Of a stretch of 64,000 nt of DNA, positions 22,102 to 34,628 are shown one piece after another. A model generated the notes under the pieces. It was not told the origin of the DNA, ran no database searches, and saw only the letters and a program-made list of their open reading frames with translations. The translations under genes were made by a program, and so were the position numbers. Location of the stretch: contig OY978525.1 in NCBI GenBank assembly GCA_963854835.1, positions 75,694,128-75,758,127 on the forward strand, written 5' to 3'. Position 1 is the stretch's first letter. Each line of letters starts with the position of its first letter. This DNA is from Megamerina dolium. Taxonomy: Eukaryota > Arthropoda > Insecta > Diptera > Megamerinidae.

Positions 22102-23976
22102 ATGGTGAAAATTGACCAACTAAAAGTGGACCATCTTAAAAAGCTGTTGGTAGAGATGAATCTATCGTCATCAGGTGCAAAGGCGGAACTGCTGGTGAGG
22201 CTGAGGTAAGCTATGGAGGGTAAGGGAATTAATGTAGAAGAACATGAGTTCTTCGAGGAAGCCGATATACAAGCAGTTGTGCACGCTGAGGAAGAGAGCA
22301 AAATAGATTCGAGTGGCCAACTCATGGATTTCATGAAAACCATGATACTGCAGCTACAAGAACATTCGGCTGAATTGCGTATGAAAATTCAAGAAGGTTC
22401 GTCTCGCCAAGAAAGCGTTATGAAAGAGTTCCAGAAGACAATTAACTACAAACTTCAAGAAATTTCTGGGGCTATTAATGAGAAAGTTGCAGAACTAAAA
22501 AAACATGTAGATGAAATTTCCGGAGCCGTTAATGAAAAGGTTACAGATCTGAAGGAACATGTAGATGATTTGGAAGATAAGTTCGAGAAATTACAGCACG
22601 ATCTCAACCAACTAAAAATAAATGGACCAGCCACATCAGTGGTTCGAGATTCAAGCACAATCAAACTAAAACCACCAACATTTGACGGAAGCACGCCATT
22701 CAAAATCTTCAAGCTTCAATTCGAGACAACAGCTTCGAAGAATCAATGGGATGATAGCGACAAAACTGCTGCTTTAATAGTCGCATTAAAAGGTAATGCT
22801 TCCGAGGTGTTACAGATGATTCCAGAGAAAGATCGTGGTAGCTCTCAGTCACTGATGGACACACTCCAGCGAAAATATGGAAATGAATACAAGAGTCAAT
22901 TACATCGAGTGGAATTGAGATCGCGAGTGCAACGGAGTAATGAGAGCCTGCAGGAATTCGTTTCTGACATTGAGCGCTTATGTCATCTAGCGTTCTCCGG
23001 TAATTCGGAAGAGTTCGTCGAAAAAATCAAAATAGAGGCATTCATAGATGGCATACGTGATGGAGTAACAAAGCGTGCCCTAGTAATGTCACCAAGAAAT
23101 ACTTATGCCGAAACAGTCAGTAGCGCCTTGACATTTGAAGCCACCAGTTTGATGTGCCGACCAATGCCACGGGGACGCCCACTATAGGGGAAAACATCAC
23201 ATCTGGTTGAAGCAGTGCGTCAGGCAGTAAAATCAGTAGTTCAGCCTGAAGCAAGAGCAGAGCGACGCGAAAACAAATTTAATGGAAAGTGCTTCATTTG
23301 CGACAAACGAGGGCATATAGCGCGTGATTGCAATCAATCGAGTATGAAGTCTAAAGAAAGAACAAGGAATCAACACAAAAATAAATTTGCCGGTAAGTGC
23401 TTCATATGCGATCAAAGAGGACACATGGCGCGTAATTGTCGTCTACGACGCAAGCAACAAAGATCGAATTCACCAGGACAACGAAAGGAAGATCGTGATG
23501 TCATTCATCGTGGTAAAGCTGATACTCCATATCATCGTACTTGCACCGTAGATAGCAAACATTGTTCTCGGGTAGGAAGCCACAATCACATTGTTAACCT
23601 ACGACTTATGAATGTATTATCGGAAGAGTCATGGACCACCGAACGAGTTCAAGAATATCAACGGAACGACCCAGATCTCGTAAAGATCATGGAATACAAG
23701 GAGCAGGGCATACGTCCAGATTGGCAAGAGATGGCTAATGAGAGTCCAATAGCAAAGGCATACTGGGCGCAGTGGCAAAGCCTGCACTTACGAGACGGAT
23801 GTTTAGCCCGAGCATGGGAAAGTGAAGATAGAAAAATCACTAATGATCTTCTAGTGGTACCCAAGGCAAGAATAATTGAAGTGATAGCTGAGTATCACAA
23901 TGCCTCCAGTGCATTTGGGAATCACCAAAACCGTCGAGAAAATAAAGAATCAATTTTATTGGGTTGGATGTCATGA
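22102..23976 (+). pseudogene. gag: Gag with N-terminal SAP-like box, coiled coil and two zinc knuckles (left arm)
   Basis: One frame from ATG 22102 to 23976 with two in-frame stops (TAA 22207-22209 and TAG 23185-23187). Residues 1-35 (LKVDHLKKLLVEMNL ... AKAELLVRLR) have the pattern of a SAP DNA-binding motif. A coiled coil with a near-duplicated EISGA-x-NEKV unit follows, then a gag core (QWDDSDKTAALIVALKG, LHRVELRSR). After the TAG come two CCHC knuckles (CFICDKRGHIARDC, CFICDQRGHMARNC) and a region that in related elements lies upstream of integrase. The usual protease and RT are missing. The right arm carries the same stops. Confidence 0.78.
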
Positions 23977-24931
23977 CCATGTCGCTGATTGGAGTCGGAA
24001 GTGTAAGCAATGTGCAATGGCCAAAGGTCCAACTAAGAAAAGTCGAATTAAGATGCACCAATACACCGTGGGTGCTCCATTTGAGCGAATTGCTATGGAC
24101 ATAGCTGGACCATTTCCAATAAGCAACGCAGGAAACAAGTATGTTCTGGTGGTTATAGATTACTTCAGTAAATGGCCTGAAGTATACCCCATTCCAAATC
24201 AAGAAGCTAGTACAGTTGCGGATGTATTCGTCAAGCAATGGATTACTCGTTTTGGTGTACCGATGGAATTACACTCAGACCAAGTTTGAAATTTCGAATC
24301 AGTTGTATTCCAAGAGATATGCCGTATGCTGGGTATATACAAAACTCGTACAACACCTTTGCATCCACAATCTGATGGCATGGTAGGACGATTTAACCGT
24401 ACCTTGGAGGAATATTGGAGAAAAGTCGTAGATAAATACCAAAGAGACTGGGATGTACATACACCAATGTTCCTCATGGCATATCGATGCGCACAACATG
24501 ATACGACGGCTACTATACCGGCAATGGCAATTTTTGGAAACGATTTAAGACTGCCAGCTGATTTACAATTTGGAGTCGTAACACCAACGAGATCAACCGA
24601 AGGTAATTATACTAGCGAAAAGCGGGAACAGTTGGATGAAGTACATCTGTTCATCAGAGAGCGATCGCAGATGATAAGCGATAAGATGAAGGCCAGGTAT
24701 GACTTGAAAGCAAATTCAAAAGGGTTCTATGAAGGAGAGCTTGTAATGCTTCATAATCCACAACGAAAGAAAGTCATGTCCCCTAAACTACAGACTCATT
24801 GGGAAGGACCATATGAGATTATAGCAAAGATAAATGACGTAGTGTATCGTATTCAACGTGCCTGGAATAAAAGAGCAAAGTTTAAAGTAGTGCACTTGGA
24901 GCGACTTGCGCCATATCGAGGGGAAGCATAA
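23900..24931 (+). pseudogene. Integrase with altered catalytic Glu, left arm
   Basis: Frame +2, with a TGA at 24287-24289. The zinc region KCKQCAMAKG is followed by the core: MDIAGPFP (first Asp), LHSDQV (second Asp) and HPQSDGMVGRFNRTL. In Ty3/gypsy integrases the block reads V-E-RFNRTL, and here Gly replaces the catalytic Glu. A C-terminal domain (GELVMLHNP ... HWEGPYEII) ends at 24931 with HLERLAPYRGEA. A frameshift near 23930-23950 separates it from gag. A dead enzyme by motif, identical in the right arm. Confidence 0.8.
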
Positions 24932-24969
24932 AATCTTGTTCGGGACGAACAAGGTTAAGAGGAGGGCAG

Positions 24970-25809
24970 TGTAACGAGTATCGATAGTTGGTTACTCATC
25001 ACTATTGTGACTGACACTATTGGCAGCATTGACATGAATGTCAACAAAAAGAAATAAGCGATAACCAGAACAAGCCAACGAGAAAGGAAGAGAAGAATCT
25101 CGATAAAGGAAGATTCTGGGGTGTTGCCAACAGAGTATAAATAGAGCCAGTGTTGAGAAGTGGGAATCAATCGAATTCCGAACGTGACTGCGCAAACATC
25201 TATACAGAGGCAAAAGTTGCTAGTACGTTAAAGTGTTATTGTAAATAGTTGATTATAAACAGAGTTGATTGTAAATAGTGTTTATTAAATAAATTGTTGC
25301 TGTATATAGTTGTATATAGTTGTATACGTGGGTGCCGTAGCTCAGTGGTTAGTGTGTCCGCCTTCTGATCTGTAGGTCGTGGTTCAATACCCGGCTGATG
25401 CATAACAAGTTTAATATCGAAAAGATTTTTCTTTCGAACGGTACCCACCTGTCGGCAAGCAATTGGCAATTCTTCCGACAGTAGCAACTTGCCATGAAAA
25501 AGCTTCTAAAAAGAACTCTGTGACAAAGCTCAGAAAAAGTGATGTCACAATGATGTTCTGCCGTTCGGAACCGGCTAAAATAAGTAGGTCCATTCTAATA
25601 AAAAAAATACTGTCCAAAATTTAAGACGTACAACAGTAATGGAAGAGAAGCTCGGCCAATGAGCCCTTTGGGGCTTTAAGTGCCACATATTTATTTTTTT
25701 TTTTTTTATATATAGTTGTATAAAATAAGTGTTTCAGTTATTATTAACAGAATCCAGTGATCGAACAAGGTAATTCAAATAGAATTAAACGCTCACAGAA
25801 TAAAAACGT

Positions 25810-25813
<4 letters not shown>
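24970..25813 (+). repeat. 3' LTR with nested SINE, left arm
   Basis: LTR body about 455 bp (TGTAACGAGT ... AACGTAACA), split by the SINE at 25328-25707. A TATA box-like gagtataaatag lies near 25134. The right end touches the palindrome axis. Confidence 0.88.
25328..25707 (+). mobile_element. tRNA-derived SINE inside LTR, left arm
   Basis: Head with A box TAGCTCAGTGGTTAGTG and B box GGTTCAATACC, unique body, poly(T)-ended tail. Flanked by duplicated tatatagttgtata from the LTR, a clear target-site duplication. The mirror copy is at 25984-26358, so it inserted before the palindrome formed. Confidence 0.92.

Positions 25814-25877
<64 letters not shown>
25814..25877. repeat. (AT)n axis of palindrome 1
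   Basis: 64 bp of AT dinucleotides between two oppositely oriented LTR ends (GTAACA and TGTTAC). It is itself self-complementary, so the inverted arms meet with no other spacer. Confidence 0.95.
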
Positions 25878-25881
<4 letters not shown>

Positions 25882-26716
25882 ACATTTATATTCTGTGAGC
25901 GTTTAATTCTATTTGAATTACCTTGTTCGATCACTGGATTCTGTTAATAATAACTGAAACACTTATTTTATACAACTATATATAAAAAAAAATAAATATG
26001 TGGCACTTAAAGCCCCAAAGGGCTCATTGGCCGAGCTTCTCTTCCATTACTGTTGTACGTCTTAAATTTTGGACAGTATTTTTTTTATTAGAATGGACCT
26101 ACTTATTTTAGCCGGTTCCGAACGGCAGAACATCATTGTGACATCACTTTTTCTGAGCTTTGTCACAGAGTTCTTTTTAGAAGCTTTTTCATGGCAAGTT
26201 GCTACTGTCGGAAGAATTGCCAATTGCTTGCCGACAGGTGGGTACCGTTCGAAAGAAAAATCTTTTCGATATTAAACTTGTTATGCATCAGCCGGGTATT
26301 GAACCACGACCTACAGATCAGAAGGCGAACACACTAACCATTGAGCTACGGCACCCACGTATACAACTATATACAACTATATACAGCAACAATTTATTTA
26401 ATAAACACTATTTACAATCAACTCTGTTTATAATCAACTATTTACAATAACACTTTAACGTACTAGCAACTTTTGCCTCTGTATAGATGTTTGCGCAGTC
26501 ACGTTCGGAATTCGATTGATTCCCACTTCTCAACACTGGCTCTATTTATACTCTGTTGGCAACACCCCAGAATCTTCCTTTATCGAGATTCTTCTCTTCC
26601 TTTCTCGTTGGCTTGTTCTGGTTATCGCTTATTTCTTTTTGTTGACATTCATGTCAATGCTGCCAATAGTGTCAGTCACAATAGTGATGAGTAACCAACT
26701 ATCGATACTCGTTACA
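25878..26716 (-). repeat. 3' LTR with nested SINE, right arm
   Basis: Mirror of 24970-25813; it begins tgttacatttatattc at the axis, slightly different from the left copy. The poly(T) tail of its SINE is about five bases shorter. Confidence 0.88.
25984..26358 (-). mobile_element. tRNA-derived SINE inside LTR, right arm
   Basis: Mirror of 25328-25707 with the same insertion point and target duplication. One head base differs (ttgagctacggc versus ctgagctacggc when compared). Confidence 0.9.
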
Positions 26717-26754
26717 CTGCCCTCCTCTTAACCTTGTTCGTCCCGAACAAGTTT

Positions 26755-27786
26755 TTATGCTTCCCCTCGATATGGCGCAAGTCGCTCCAAGTGCACTACT
26801 TTAAACTTTGCTCTTTTATTCCAGGCACGTTGAATACGATACACTACGTCATTTATCTTTGCTATAATCTCATATGGTCCTTCCCAATGAGTCTGTAGTT
26901 TAGGGGACATGACTTTCTTTCGTTGTGGATTATGAAGCATTACAAGCTCTCCTTCATAGAACCCTTTTGAATTTGCTTTCAAGTCATACCTGGCCTTCAT
27001 CTTATCGCTTATCATCTGCGATCGCTCTCTGATGAACAGATGTACTTCATCCAACTGTTCCCGCTTTTCGCTAGTATAATTACCTTCGGTTGATCTCGTT
27101 GGTGTTACGACTCCAAATTGTAAATCAGCTGGCAGTCTTAAATCGTTTCCAAAAATTGCCATTGCCGGTATAGTAGCCGTCGTATCATGTTGTGCGCATC
27201 GATATGCCATGAGGAACATTGGTGTATGTACATCCCAGTCTCTTTGGTATTTATCTACGACTTTTCTCCAATATTCCTCCAAGGTACGGTTAAATCGTCC
27301 TACCATGCCATCAGATTGTGGATGCAAAGGTGTTGTACGAGTTTTGTATATACCCAGCATACGGCATATCTCTTGGAATACAACTGATTCGAAATTTCAA
27401 ACTTGGTCTGAGTGTAATTCCATCGGTACACCAAAACGAGTAATCCATTGCTTGACGAATACATCCGCAACTGTACTAGCTTCTTGATTTGGAATGGGGT
27501 ATACTTCAGGCCATTTACTGAAGTAATCTATAACCACCAGAACATACTTGTTTCCTGCGTTGCTTATTGGAAATGGTCCAGCTATGTCCATAGCAATTCG
27601 CTCAAATGGAGCACCCACGGTGTATTGGTGCATCTTAATTCGACTTTTCTTAGTTGGACCTTTGGCCATTGCACATTGCTTACACTTCCGACTCCAATCA
27701 GCGACATGGTCATGACATCCAACCCAATAAAATCGATTCTTTATTTTCTCGACGGTTTTGGTGATTCCCAAATGCACTGGAGGCAT
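26755..27786 (-). pseudogene. Integrase with altered catalytic Glu, right arm
   Basis: Mirror of the left-arm integrase, with the same TGA (27397-27399) and the same MVGRFNRTL change of the catalytic Glu. Only one or two residues differ (KNRFYW versus KNQFYW). Confidence 0.8.
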
Positions 27787-29584
27787 TGTGATACTCAGCT
27801 ATCACTTCATTTATTCTTGCCTTGGGTACCACTAGAAGATCATTAGTGATTTTTCTATCTTCACTTTCCCATGCTCGGGCTAAACATCCGTCTCGTAAGT
27901 GCAGGCTTTGCCACTGCGCCCAGTATGCCTTTGCTATTGGACTCTCATTAGCCATCTCTTGCCAATCTGGACGTATGCCCTGCTCCTTGTATTCCATGAT
28001 CTTTACGAGATCTGGGTCGTTCCGTTGATATTCTTGAACTCGTTCGGTGGTCCATGACTCTTCCGATAATACATTCATAAGTCGTAGGTTAACAATGTGA
28101 TTGTGGCTTCCTACCCGAGAACAATGTTTGCTATCTACGGTGCAAGTACGATGATATGGAGTATCAGCTTTACCACGATGAATGACATCACGATCTTCCT
28201 TTCGTTGTCCTGGTGAATTCGATCTTTGTTGCTTGCGTCGTAGACGACAATTACGCGCCATGTGTCCTCTTTGATCGCATATGAAGCACTTACCGGCAAA
28301 TTTATTTTTGTGTTGATTCCTTGTTCTTTCTTTAGACTTCATACTCGATTGATTGCAATCACGCGCTATATGCCCTCGTTTGTCGCAAATGAAGCACTTT
28401 CCATTAAATTTGTTTTCGCGTCGCTCTGCTCTTGCTTCAGGCTGAACTACTGATTTTACTGCCTGACGCACTGCTTCAACCAGATGTGATGTTTTCCCCT
28501 ATAGTGGGCGTCCCCGTGGCATTGGTCGGCACATCAAACTGGTGGCTTCAAATGTCAAGGCGCTACTGACTGTTTCGGCATAAGTATTTCTTGGTGACAT
28601 GACTAGGGCACGCTTTGTTACTCCATCACGTATGCCATCTATGAATGCCTCTATTTTGATTTTTTCGACGAACTCTTCCGAATTACCGGAGAACGCTAGA
28701 TGACATAAGCGCTCAATGTCAGAAGCGAATTCCTGCAGGCTCTCATTACTCCGTTGCACTCGCGATCTCAATTCCACTCGATGTAATTGACTCTTGTATT
28801 CATTTCCATATTTTCGCTGGAGTGTGTCCATCAGTGACTGATAGCTACCACGATCTTTCTCTGAAATCATCTGTAACACCTCGGAAGCATTACCTTTTAA
28901 TGCGACTATTAAAGCAGCAGTTTTGTCGCTATCATCCCATTGATTCTTCGAAGCTGTTGTCTCGAATTGAAGCTTGAAGATATTGAATGGCGTGCTTCCG
29001 TCAAATGTTGGTGGTTTTAGTTTGATTGTGCTTGAATCTCGAACCACTGATGTGGCTGGTCCATTTATTTTTAGTTGGTTGAGATCGTGCTGTAATTTCT
29101 CGAACTTATCTTCCAAATCATCTACATGTTCCTTCAGATCTGTAACCTTTTCATTAACGGCTCCGGAAATTTCATCTACATGTTTTTTTAGTTCTGCAAC
29201 TTTCTCATTAATAGCCCCAGAAATTTCTTGAAGTTTGTAGTTAATTGTCTTCTGGAACTCTTCCATAACGCTTTCTTGGCGAGACGAACCTTCTTGAATT
29301 TTCATACGCAATTCAGCCGAATGTTCTTGTAGCTGCAGTATCATGGTTTTCATGAAATCCATGAGTTGGCCACTCGAATCTATTTTGCTCTCTTCCTCAG
29401 CGTGCACAACTGCTTGTATATCGGCTTCCTCGAAGAACTCATGTTCTTCTACATTAATTCCCTTACCCTCCATAGCTTACCTCAGCCTCACCAGCAGTTC
29501 CGCCTTTGCACCTGATGACGATAGATTCATCTCTACCAACAGCTTTTTAAGATGGTCCACTTTTAGTTGGTCAATTTTCACCAT
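27710..29584 (-). pseudogene. gag: SAP-gag with zinc knuckles, right arm
   Basis: Mirror of 22102-23976. SAP-like box from 29584, TAA, gag core 29473-28499, TAG, then two CCHC knuckles and the pre-integrase region to 27710. It differs from the left arm at a few residues (Glu/Lys in VM-x-EFQ, Asn/Lys in F-x-IFKLQ, Ser/Pro in MI-x-EKDRG, Tyr/Ser, Ala/Val). Both copies have the same two stops. Confidence 0.78.
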
Positions 29585-29613
29585 CTTTACAAAATCCCAC
29601 TTCTGACACCAAT

Positions 29614-29767
29614 TGTTACGTTTTTATTCTGTGAGCGTTTAATTCTATTTGAATTACCTTGTTCGATCACTGGATTCTGTTAATAATAACTGCAACACTT
29701 ATTTTATACAACTATATACAGCAACAAGTTATTTAATAAACACTATTTACAATCAACTCTGTTTATA
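29614..29767 (-). repeat. 5' LTR (truncated), right arm
   Basis: Only the last ~150 bp of the LTR remain before TA repeats begin, about 105 bp less than in the left arm. Confidence 0.8.
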
Positions 29768-30291
<524 letters not shown>

Positions 30292-30293
<2 letters not shown>

Positions 30294-31158
30294 ACTACGA
30301 GTGGGTTTTGTCGATACTTGTAGAGAAGATTGTAGAGAATTGTGATTTTCCAAATCTGAAATTGCTGAATAGGCACGTTTGAATCGATCGATGCCCTCGT
30401 AGTGGGACAGTGAAAAATTTTCAATCTCTCTTCGTGACGGAATATGAACCATCATCATTGCTGATCCAAAATGTAACACCGTTTCACTGGTTGGCTGTCG
30501 TGTACAGTTGAAAATTGAAAAATTCGCCTGGAATTCTTAACGTCGAATCGTATACGAGAATAGCAGGGATGCTTCTATGTCATGTTTGAAATGACCCTTA
30601 TGCTGAGGAGTATCGTTGGTAAGTGATGTACCCATTTTGCCAGTTCGTGGCTCAAGATAGCTGCTTTGAAAGTTATATGCCATCTTTCCATAAATGAGTT
30701 GCTCCAATCATGGTAATTAATTCGAAAATACGGCGGATTTGAACTGTCTCTCTCGGTCCGATGAAATTCATGCTGGAACGCCAAATCTGGAAATCCAGTG
30801 TGTTAAAATGGTTATTACAACTGATTCAGATGATATTTCTGGAAGTGGTACGGCTTCTGTCCACCGAGTGAACCTGTCGATGATGACCAAACATTATCGT
30901 TGTCCTACGCACAATAGAAAGGGATCGACGATATCGATATTGATGTGTGAGAAACGTTAGCTGAGAGGTTCGTAGCTTGCCAGATATGATTTGGTGTTTC
31001 GGTGGATCTTCGAACGTTGGCATGCTTCACAATTTCGAAAGAATGCGGATGCGTCCTTTCTAACACCTGGCCAAACAAATCGACTAGCCATTAGCTTAAC
31101 CATGGCTCGTACTCCTGGATTAGACAATGAATGTATTTTAGTCTGATTACGAAATTCC
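30292..31158 (-). pseudogene. CsRn1-like integrase remnant, right arm
   Basis: Mirror of 15786-16656, same decayed integrase (zinc region, core fragments) with stops, reaching the TTAA of the piggyBac insertion at 31159-31162. Confidence 0.7.
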
Positions 31159-31162
31159 TTAA

Positions 31163-33235
31163 CATTTACGTCCTGGTGTACAATATATTGTACACATATT
31201 CCAAAAATATTTAAAATAACTGATTTCTAATTTGAATTACGCGTTTGTTTTGATTCGTTTGAAATACACTTCGTTATCGACTAAACATATTTACTGACCT
31301 GTGGTAGTATTGAAAATCAGTTAAATGTTTGCCTTTCTGAAGTAGCAAATTAAAATTAAAAATTTTCAGTTATTTTTTCATTTTTCAATTCTTACTATTT
31401 TCAGTTTAGCTTTTATATTTTCCTCGAATTTTTTTATTTAAGTTAGTTTGTACATGATTTGATTGAGTTTTAATTTTGTTAAAACAGCGTACTTGGTAAT
31501 ATGGTTTCGTTTGGAGGGAAATTTTTGAGCAAGGAGCAGTGGTATGACTTATTGGTAAACATATACGATGCTGAAGACCGGGAGTACCGCAATGTTCAGA
31601 AAAACGAGTTTGATGTCGAATCTGAAGCCATACGTCACAACCTTGATGTCGATGAGATTTCAGAGGAAGAAGATCCCTTCGCAACGGACGAAGAAATGAA
31701 CCTGTCATTCGCCGACTACTATAGCCTAACTGCAAGCAATGGTGACAGTCGCTATTTTAAAAAAGCTCTAAAGAACAAAATTATTCCCTCTGGCGCTGCA
31801 ACATCGTCATCTGAAATACTCGCTTTAACTACGGATGTACAAGTGTCGTCGCCAGCATCAAAACTAACAAGTGTCTCTGATTCATCTAATCATCTTTTCC
31901 TGAGAGCACTGCGATCCAAAGTTCATAATCAGGAGCCACCTATAAAATGTAATGAGCAAGAGCCGCAGGAGCACTTCAAATATACAAAGTCGAAGGACAT
32001 CGAATGGCGTCATGTTAGATATCATACTACAGAAGACAACATTGCAAAGGCTTTTGTGCAGCCTCACTTTGTTCAACAACCTCTAAAGTCGCCATACCAG
32101 TATTTTTCAAAGAGTATTTTTGGAAGACCTTATGATTTTATAGCCTATCAAGGAAAAACTATAGAGATTTCAGAACAGAGCCTGGAATAACTTGGATTTG
32201 CTGCTGCTGTGGTCCTATATTTATGCAAACGTATTCCACAGGAGAGATCTTATAAACTATTTTCGACAACTTTTTCGAAACTTTTCCACTTTTCAGCTGT
32301 TTGAAATTTTATATGATCGGCATATCCTCAGTGCTGGTACGATTCGTGTCAATCGATTCAACCACCCGCCTTTACCTGAAGACAACGATATGAAAACAAA
32401 CGGGCGTGGGACTTCCACAGAGCTTGTATGCCGAAATGGAAAAGTTGTCATAACAAAATGGTACGACAATAAGGCAGTCCACCTATCTTCAAATTATGTT
32501 GCAGTTGGAAAAAAAGACATAGTAAAAAGATACTGTAAAGTGGACTAGAAGTATATAGATGTGAATCGTCCAGAAGTAGTTGCTGTTTATAATAATAACA
32601 TGGGTGAGGTCGATCTTCTTGACCAAATGCTGCAATATTATCGATTATACTTGAATTCAAAAAGTGGACTCTACGAGTGATCATGCACTTTTTTGATATG
32701 TCGATCATTTCCGCCTGGCACGATTATAAGCATGATTGCAACATTATTGATATATCATCAAATGATGAAATGGACTTATCTTATCTTATCTTCAAAAACG
32801 AGCTGGCTAAGACTTTGATCCTGTTTGACTCAACAGCCAAGAGATTGGTCGGGCCACCAAGAGTAGATAGTGCAGGAAGTTCTCAAATGCGGCAAACAGA
32901 TAAACGAAAGAGAGTTTTAGTTCCAAAGTATGTACGTTACGACCAAATGAGTCATCTTCCTTATTTTTCTGATGACAAAACGCCGAACAGATGTAGGTAT
33001 GAGAGCTGCAATCAGCTCACTTTCGCCTTTAGCGTTAAATGTAATGTATTTCCGTGCATCAAACGCGTCGCTAATTGCTTCTATAAGTATCACACAGCTG
33101 AATAAATATCTTTTTCATTACTTTTCATAACACTATTAATTTGTAACAACTGCATATTTGAATTTTTTGTTTTTTGTTTCTCTTGAATAAAATTTATTTC
33201 TTTTAGAAATTATTGCTTTCATTCTATCGCTATTT
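31163..33235 (+). mobile_element. piggyBac-like element, right arm (3' end deleted)
   Basis: Starts CATTTACGTCC right after TTAA at 31159-31162. The other end is missing: at about 33220-33235 the sequence jumps from the 3' untranslated part to flanking CsRn1 sequence (atcgctatttagaat), removing the terminal repeat and TTAA that the left arm still has. Confidence 0.8.
31501..33105 (+). pseudogene. piggyBac-like transposase remnant, right arm
   Basis: Blocks 31501-32190, 32192-32548 and 32677-33105 match the left arm in order and carry the same stops and the same PYQYFSKSIF/GRPYDFIAYQGKT junction that appears to lack the first catalytic Asp. The last block is longer than in the left arm and ends with the family's C-terminal extension (VFPCIKRVANCFYKYHTAE). 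MGEVDLLDQM lies between blocks two and three near 32600. Not functional. Confidence 0.78.
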
Positions 33236-34060
33236 AGAATAAAGAAAGGTTTTAGAACGTTAAGGAGTTTAAGAAGTTCGGCACAATTTCGTTGAACTAT
33301 GGCAATTTTAATTTAATCGTTATTGTGATTAACCGCTTTTATTCGAGGTAATATGTCGGCTGTTGTGTTTTCTTTGCCCGGTATGTATCGAATGTCAGTC
33401 GTGAACTGGCCGATGAAATCCAGTTGACGTACTCGACGCGTAGAAGCCTCCTCGAGTTTCTGATGAAAAGCGTATATTAATGGACGATGATCTGTTACTA
33501 CTTAGCATCTATGGCCTTCGATCATGTAGCGAAAATGACAATCACGTTGGTACATGGCGGCCAACTCGCGATCGTACGTACTGTACTTACATTGCGCACT
33601 AGTGAGCATTTTCGAATAAAAACTTAATGGCTGGAGATCACCGTCAATGTTTTGATGCACGGTTCTCGCTGTCGGCAAAATGTTCAGTGATTTTTGCCTT
33701 GACGTGCTCACATCTGTCAGTTTGCGCAACTTTGAAATTACGGCTGATAGTCGAGCGATTACATTTGGATCTAATGCTGCCAATACTGTTGCGGTTTTTT
33801 ATCTATCGGCGGTTATACCCGATACTGAAACCAAAATTCCATTGACGTAAAGCACATAGCATAGCATATACAACTGCAACGTTGCTTACGAGCGATTCAG
33901 CTTACGAGTGCCGACGACGGCGGATTTTGCTGTAGATCCACTGTCATATTGGCTTCGATATTAATTGTCGACAAAAACGAAAAATTAATTAGGTAACGGT
34001 TCCTGTTACGGAACTCTCAAACCGCATCTGGTACGGTTCTGGATCTCATCGGGGTCATCA
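33236..34060 (-). pseudogene. CsRn1-like RNase H remnant and leader, right arm
   Basis: Mirror of 12817-13678. The RNase H frame is better kept here (33783-33502: FYSKMLTSAQCKYSTYDRELAAMY), including the ~25 bp lost in the left arm. The tRNA-Trp-like primer site is at about 34043-34060. Confidence 0.7.
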
Positions 34061-34063
34061 GAT

Positions 34064-34341
34064 TGGGTAATTTTATATCTTCCCTTGCTTTTTCTAACCC
34101 GTGGTAAAGACCAATGAAATGAATAGAAAATAATTTGTACTCTTTCAATAAAAAAAAAATTTATTAAGTACAAACTGCAAAGATTTTAAGTTTTACTACT
34201 ACGATGTGTTGCTTCTGACGGTCCAAACTGTCTCGTTATTGTTCTCTCGCCTCTTTTTCTTGGTTATATCAGTTACACAATGTGTGCACTATTTTACAAA
34301 ATTGTTTTAATATGAATTCAATGCAAGACAGGGTTGCCACA
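34064..34341 (-). repeat. CsRn1-like LTR, right arm
   Basis: Mirror of 12536-12813, ending at gggttgccaca. Confidence 0.65.

Positions 34342-34628
<287 letters not shown>

Larger units (their letters stand above)
21813..25813 (+). mobile_element. Non-autonomous Ty3/gypsy element (SAP-gag plus integrase), left arm
   Basis: 5' LTR 21813-22072 (first part replaced by (AT)n), primer region attggtgtcagaagtggg, gag 22102-23976, integrase about 23900-24931, purine tract aagaggagggcag, 3' LTR 24970-25813 containing a SINE. LTR termini are TGTAAC...GTAACA. Protease, RT and RNase H are absent: the sequence passes from zinc knuckles to the segment before integrase within about 100 bp. The right arm has the same architecture, so the deletion is older than the palindrome. 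Confidence 0.88.
25878..29767 (-). mobile_element. Non-autonomous Ty3/gypsy element, right arm
   Basis: Reverse-complement copy of 21813-25813. 3' LTR 25878-26716 with SINE, integrase 26755-27786, zinc knuckles and linker 27710-28498, gag core 28499-29473, SAP-like box to 29584, 5' LTR 29614-29767 (truncated at a different point from the left arm). Same in-frame stops, same missing protease/RT/RNase H. Confidence 0.88.

Noticed and set aside
25328..25400. tRNA gene
   Set aside because: The A and B boxes are there but the sequence does not fold into a clean cloverleaf by eye and is followed by a SINE body with target duplications; it is the SINE head.
25411..25617. Small frame starting MDSIFF, seen in several places
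   Set aside because: It is a chance frame inside the SINE body, repeated because the SINE is repeated; other copies break it.
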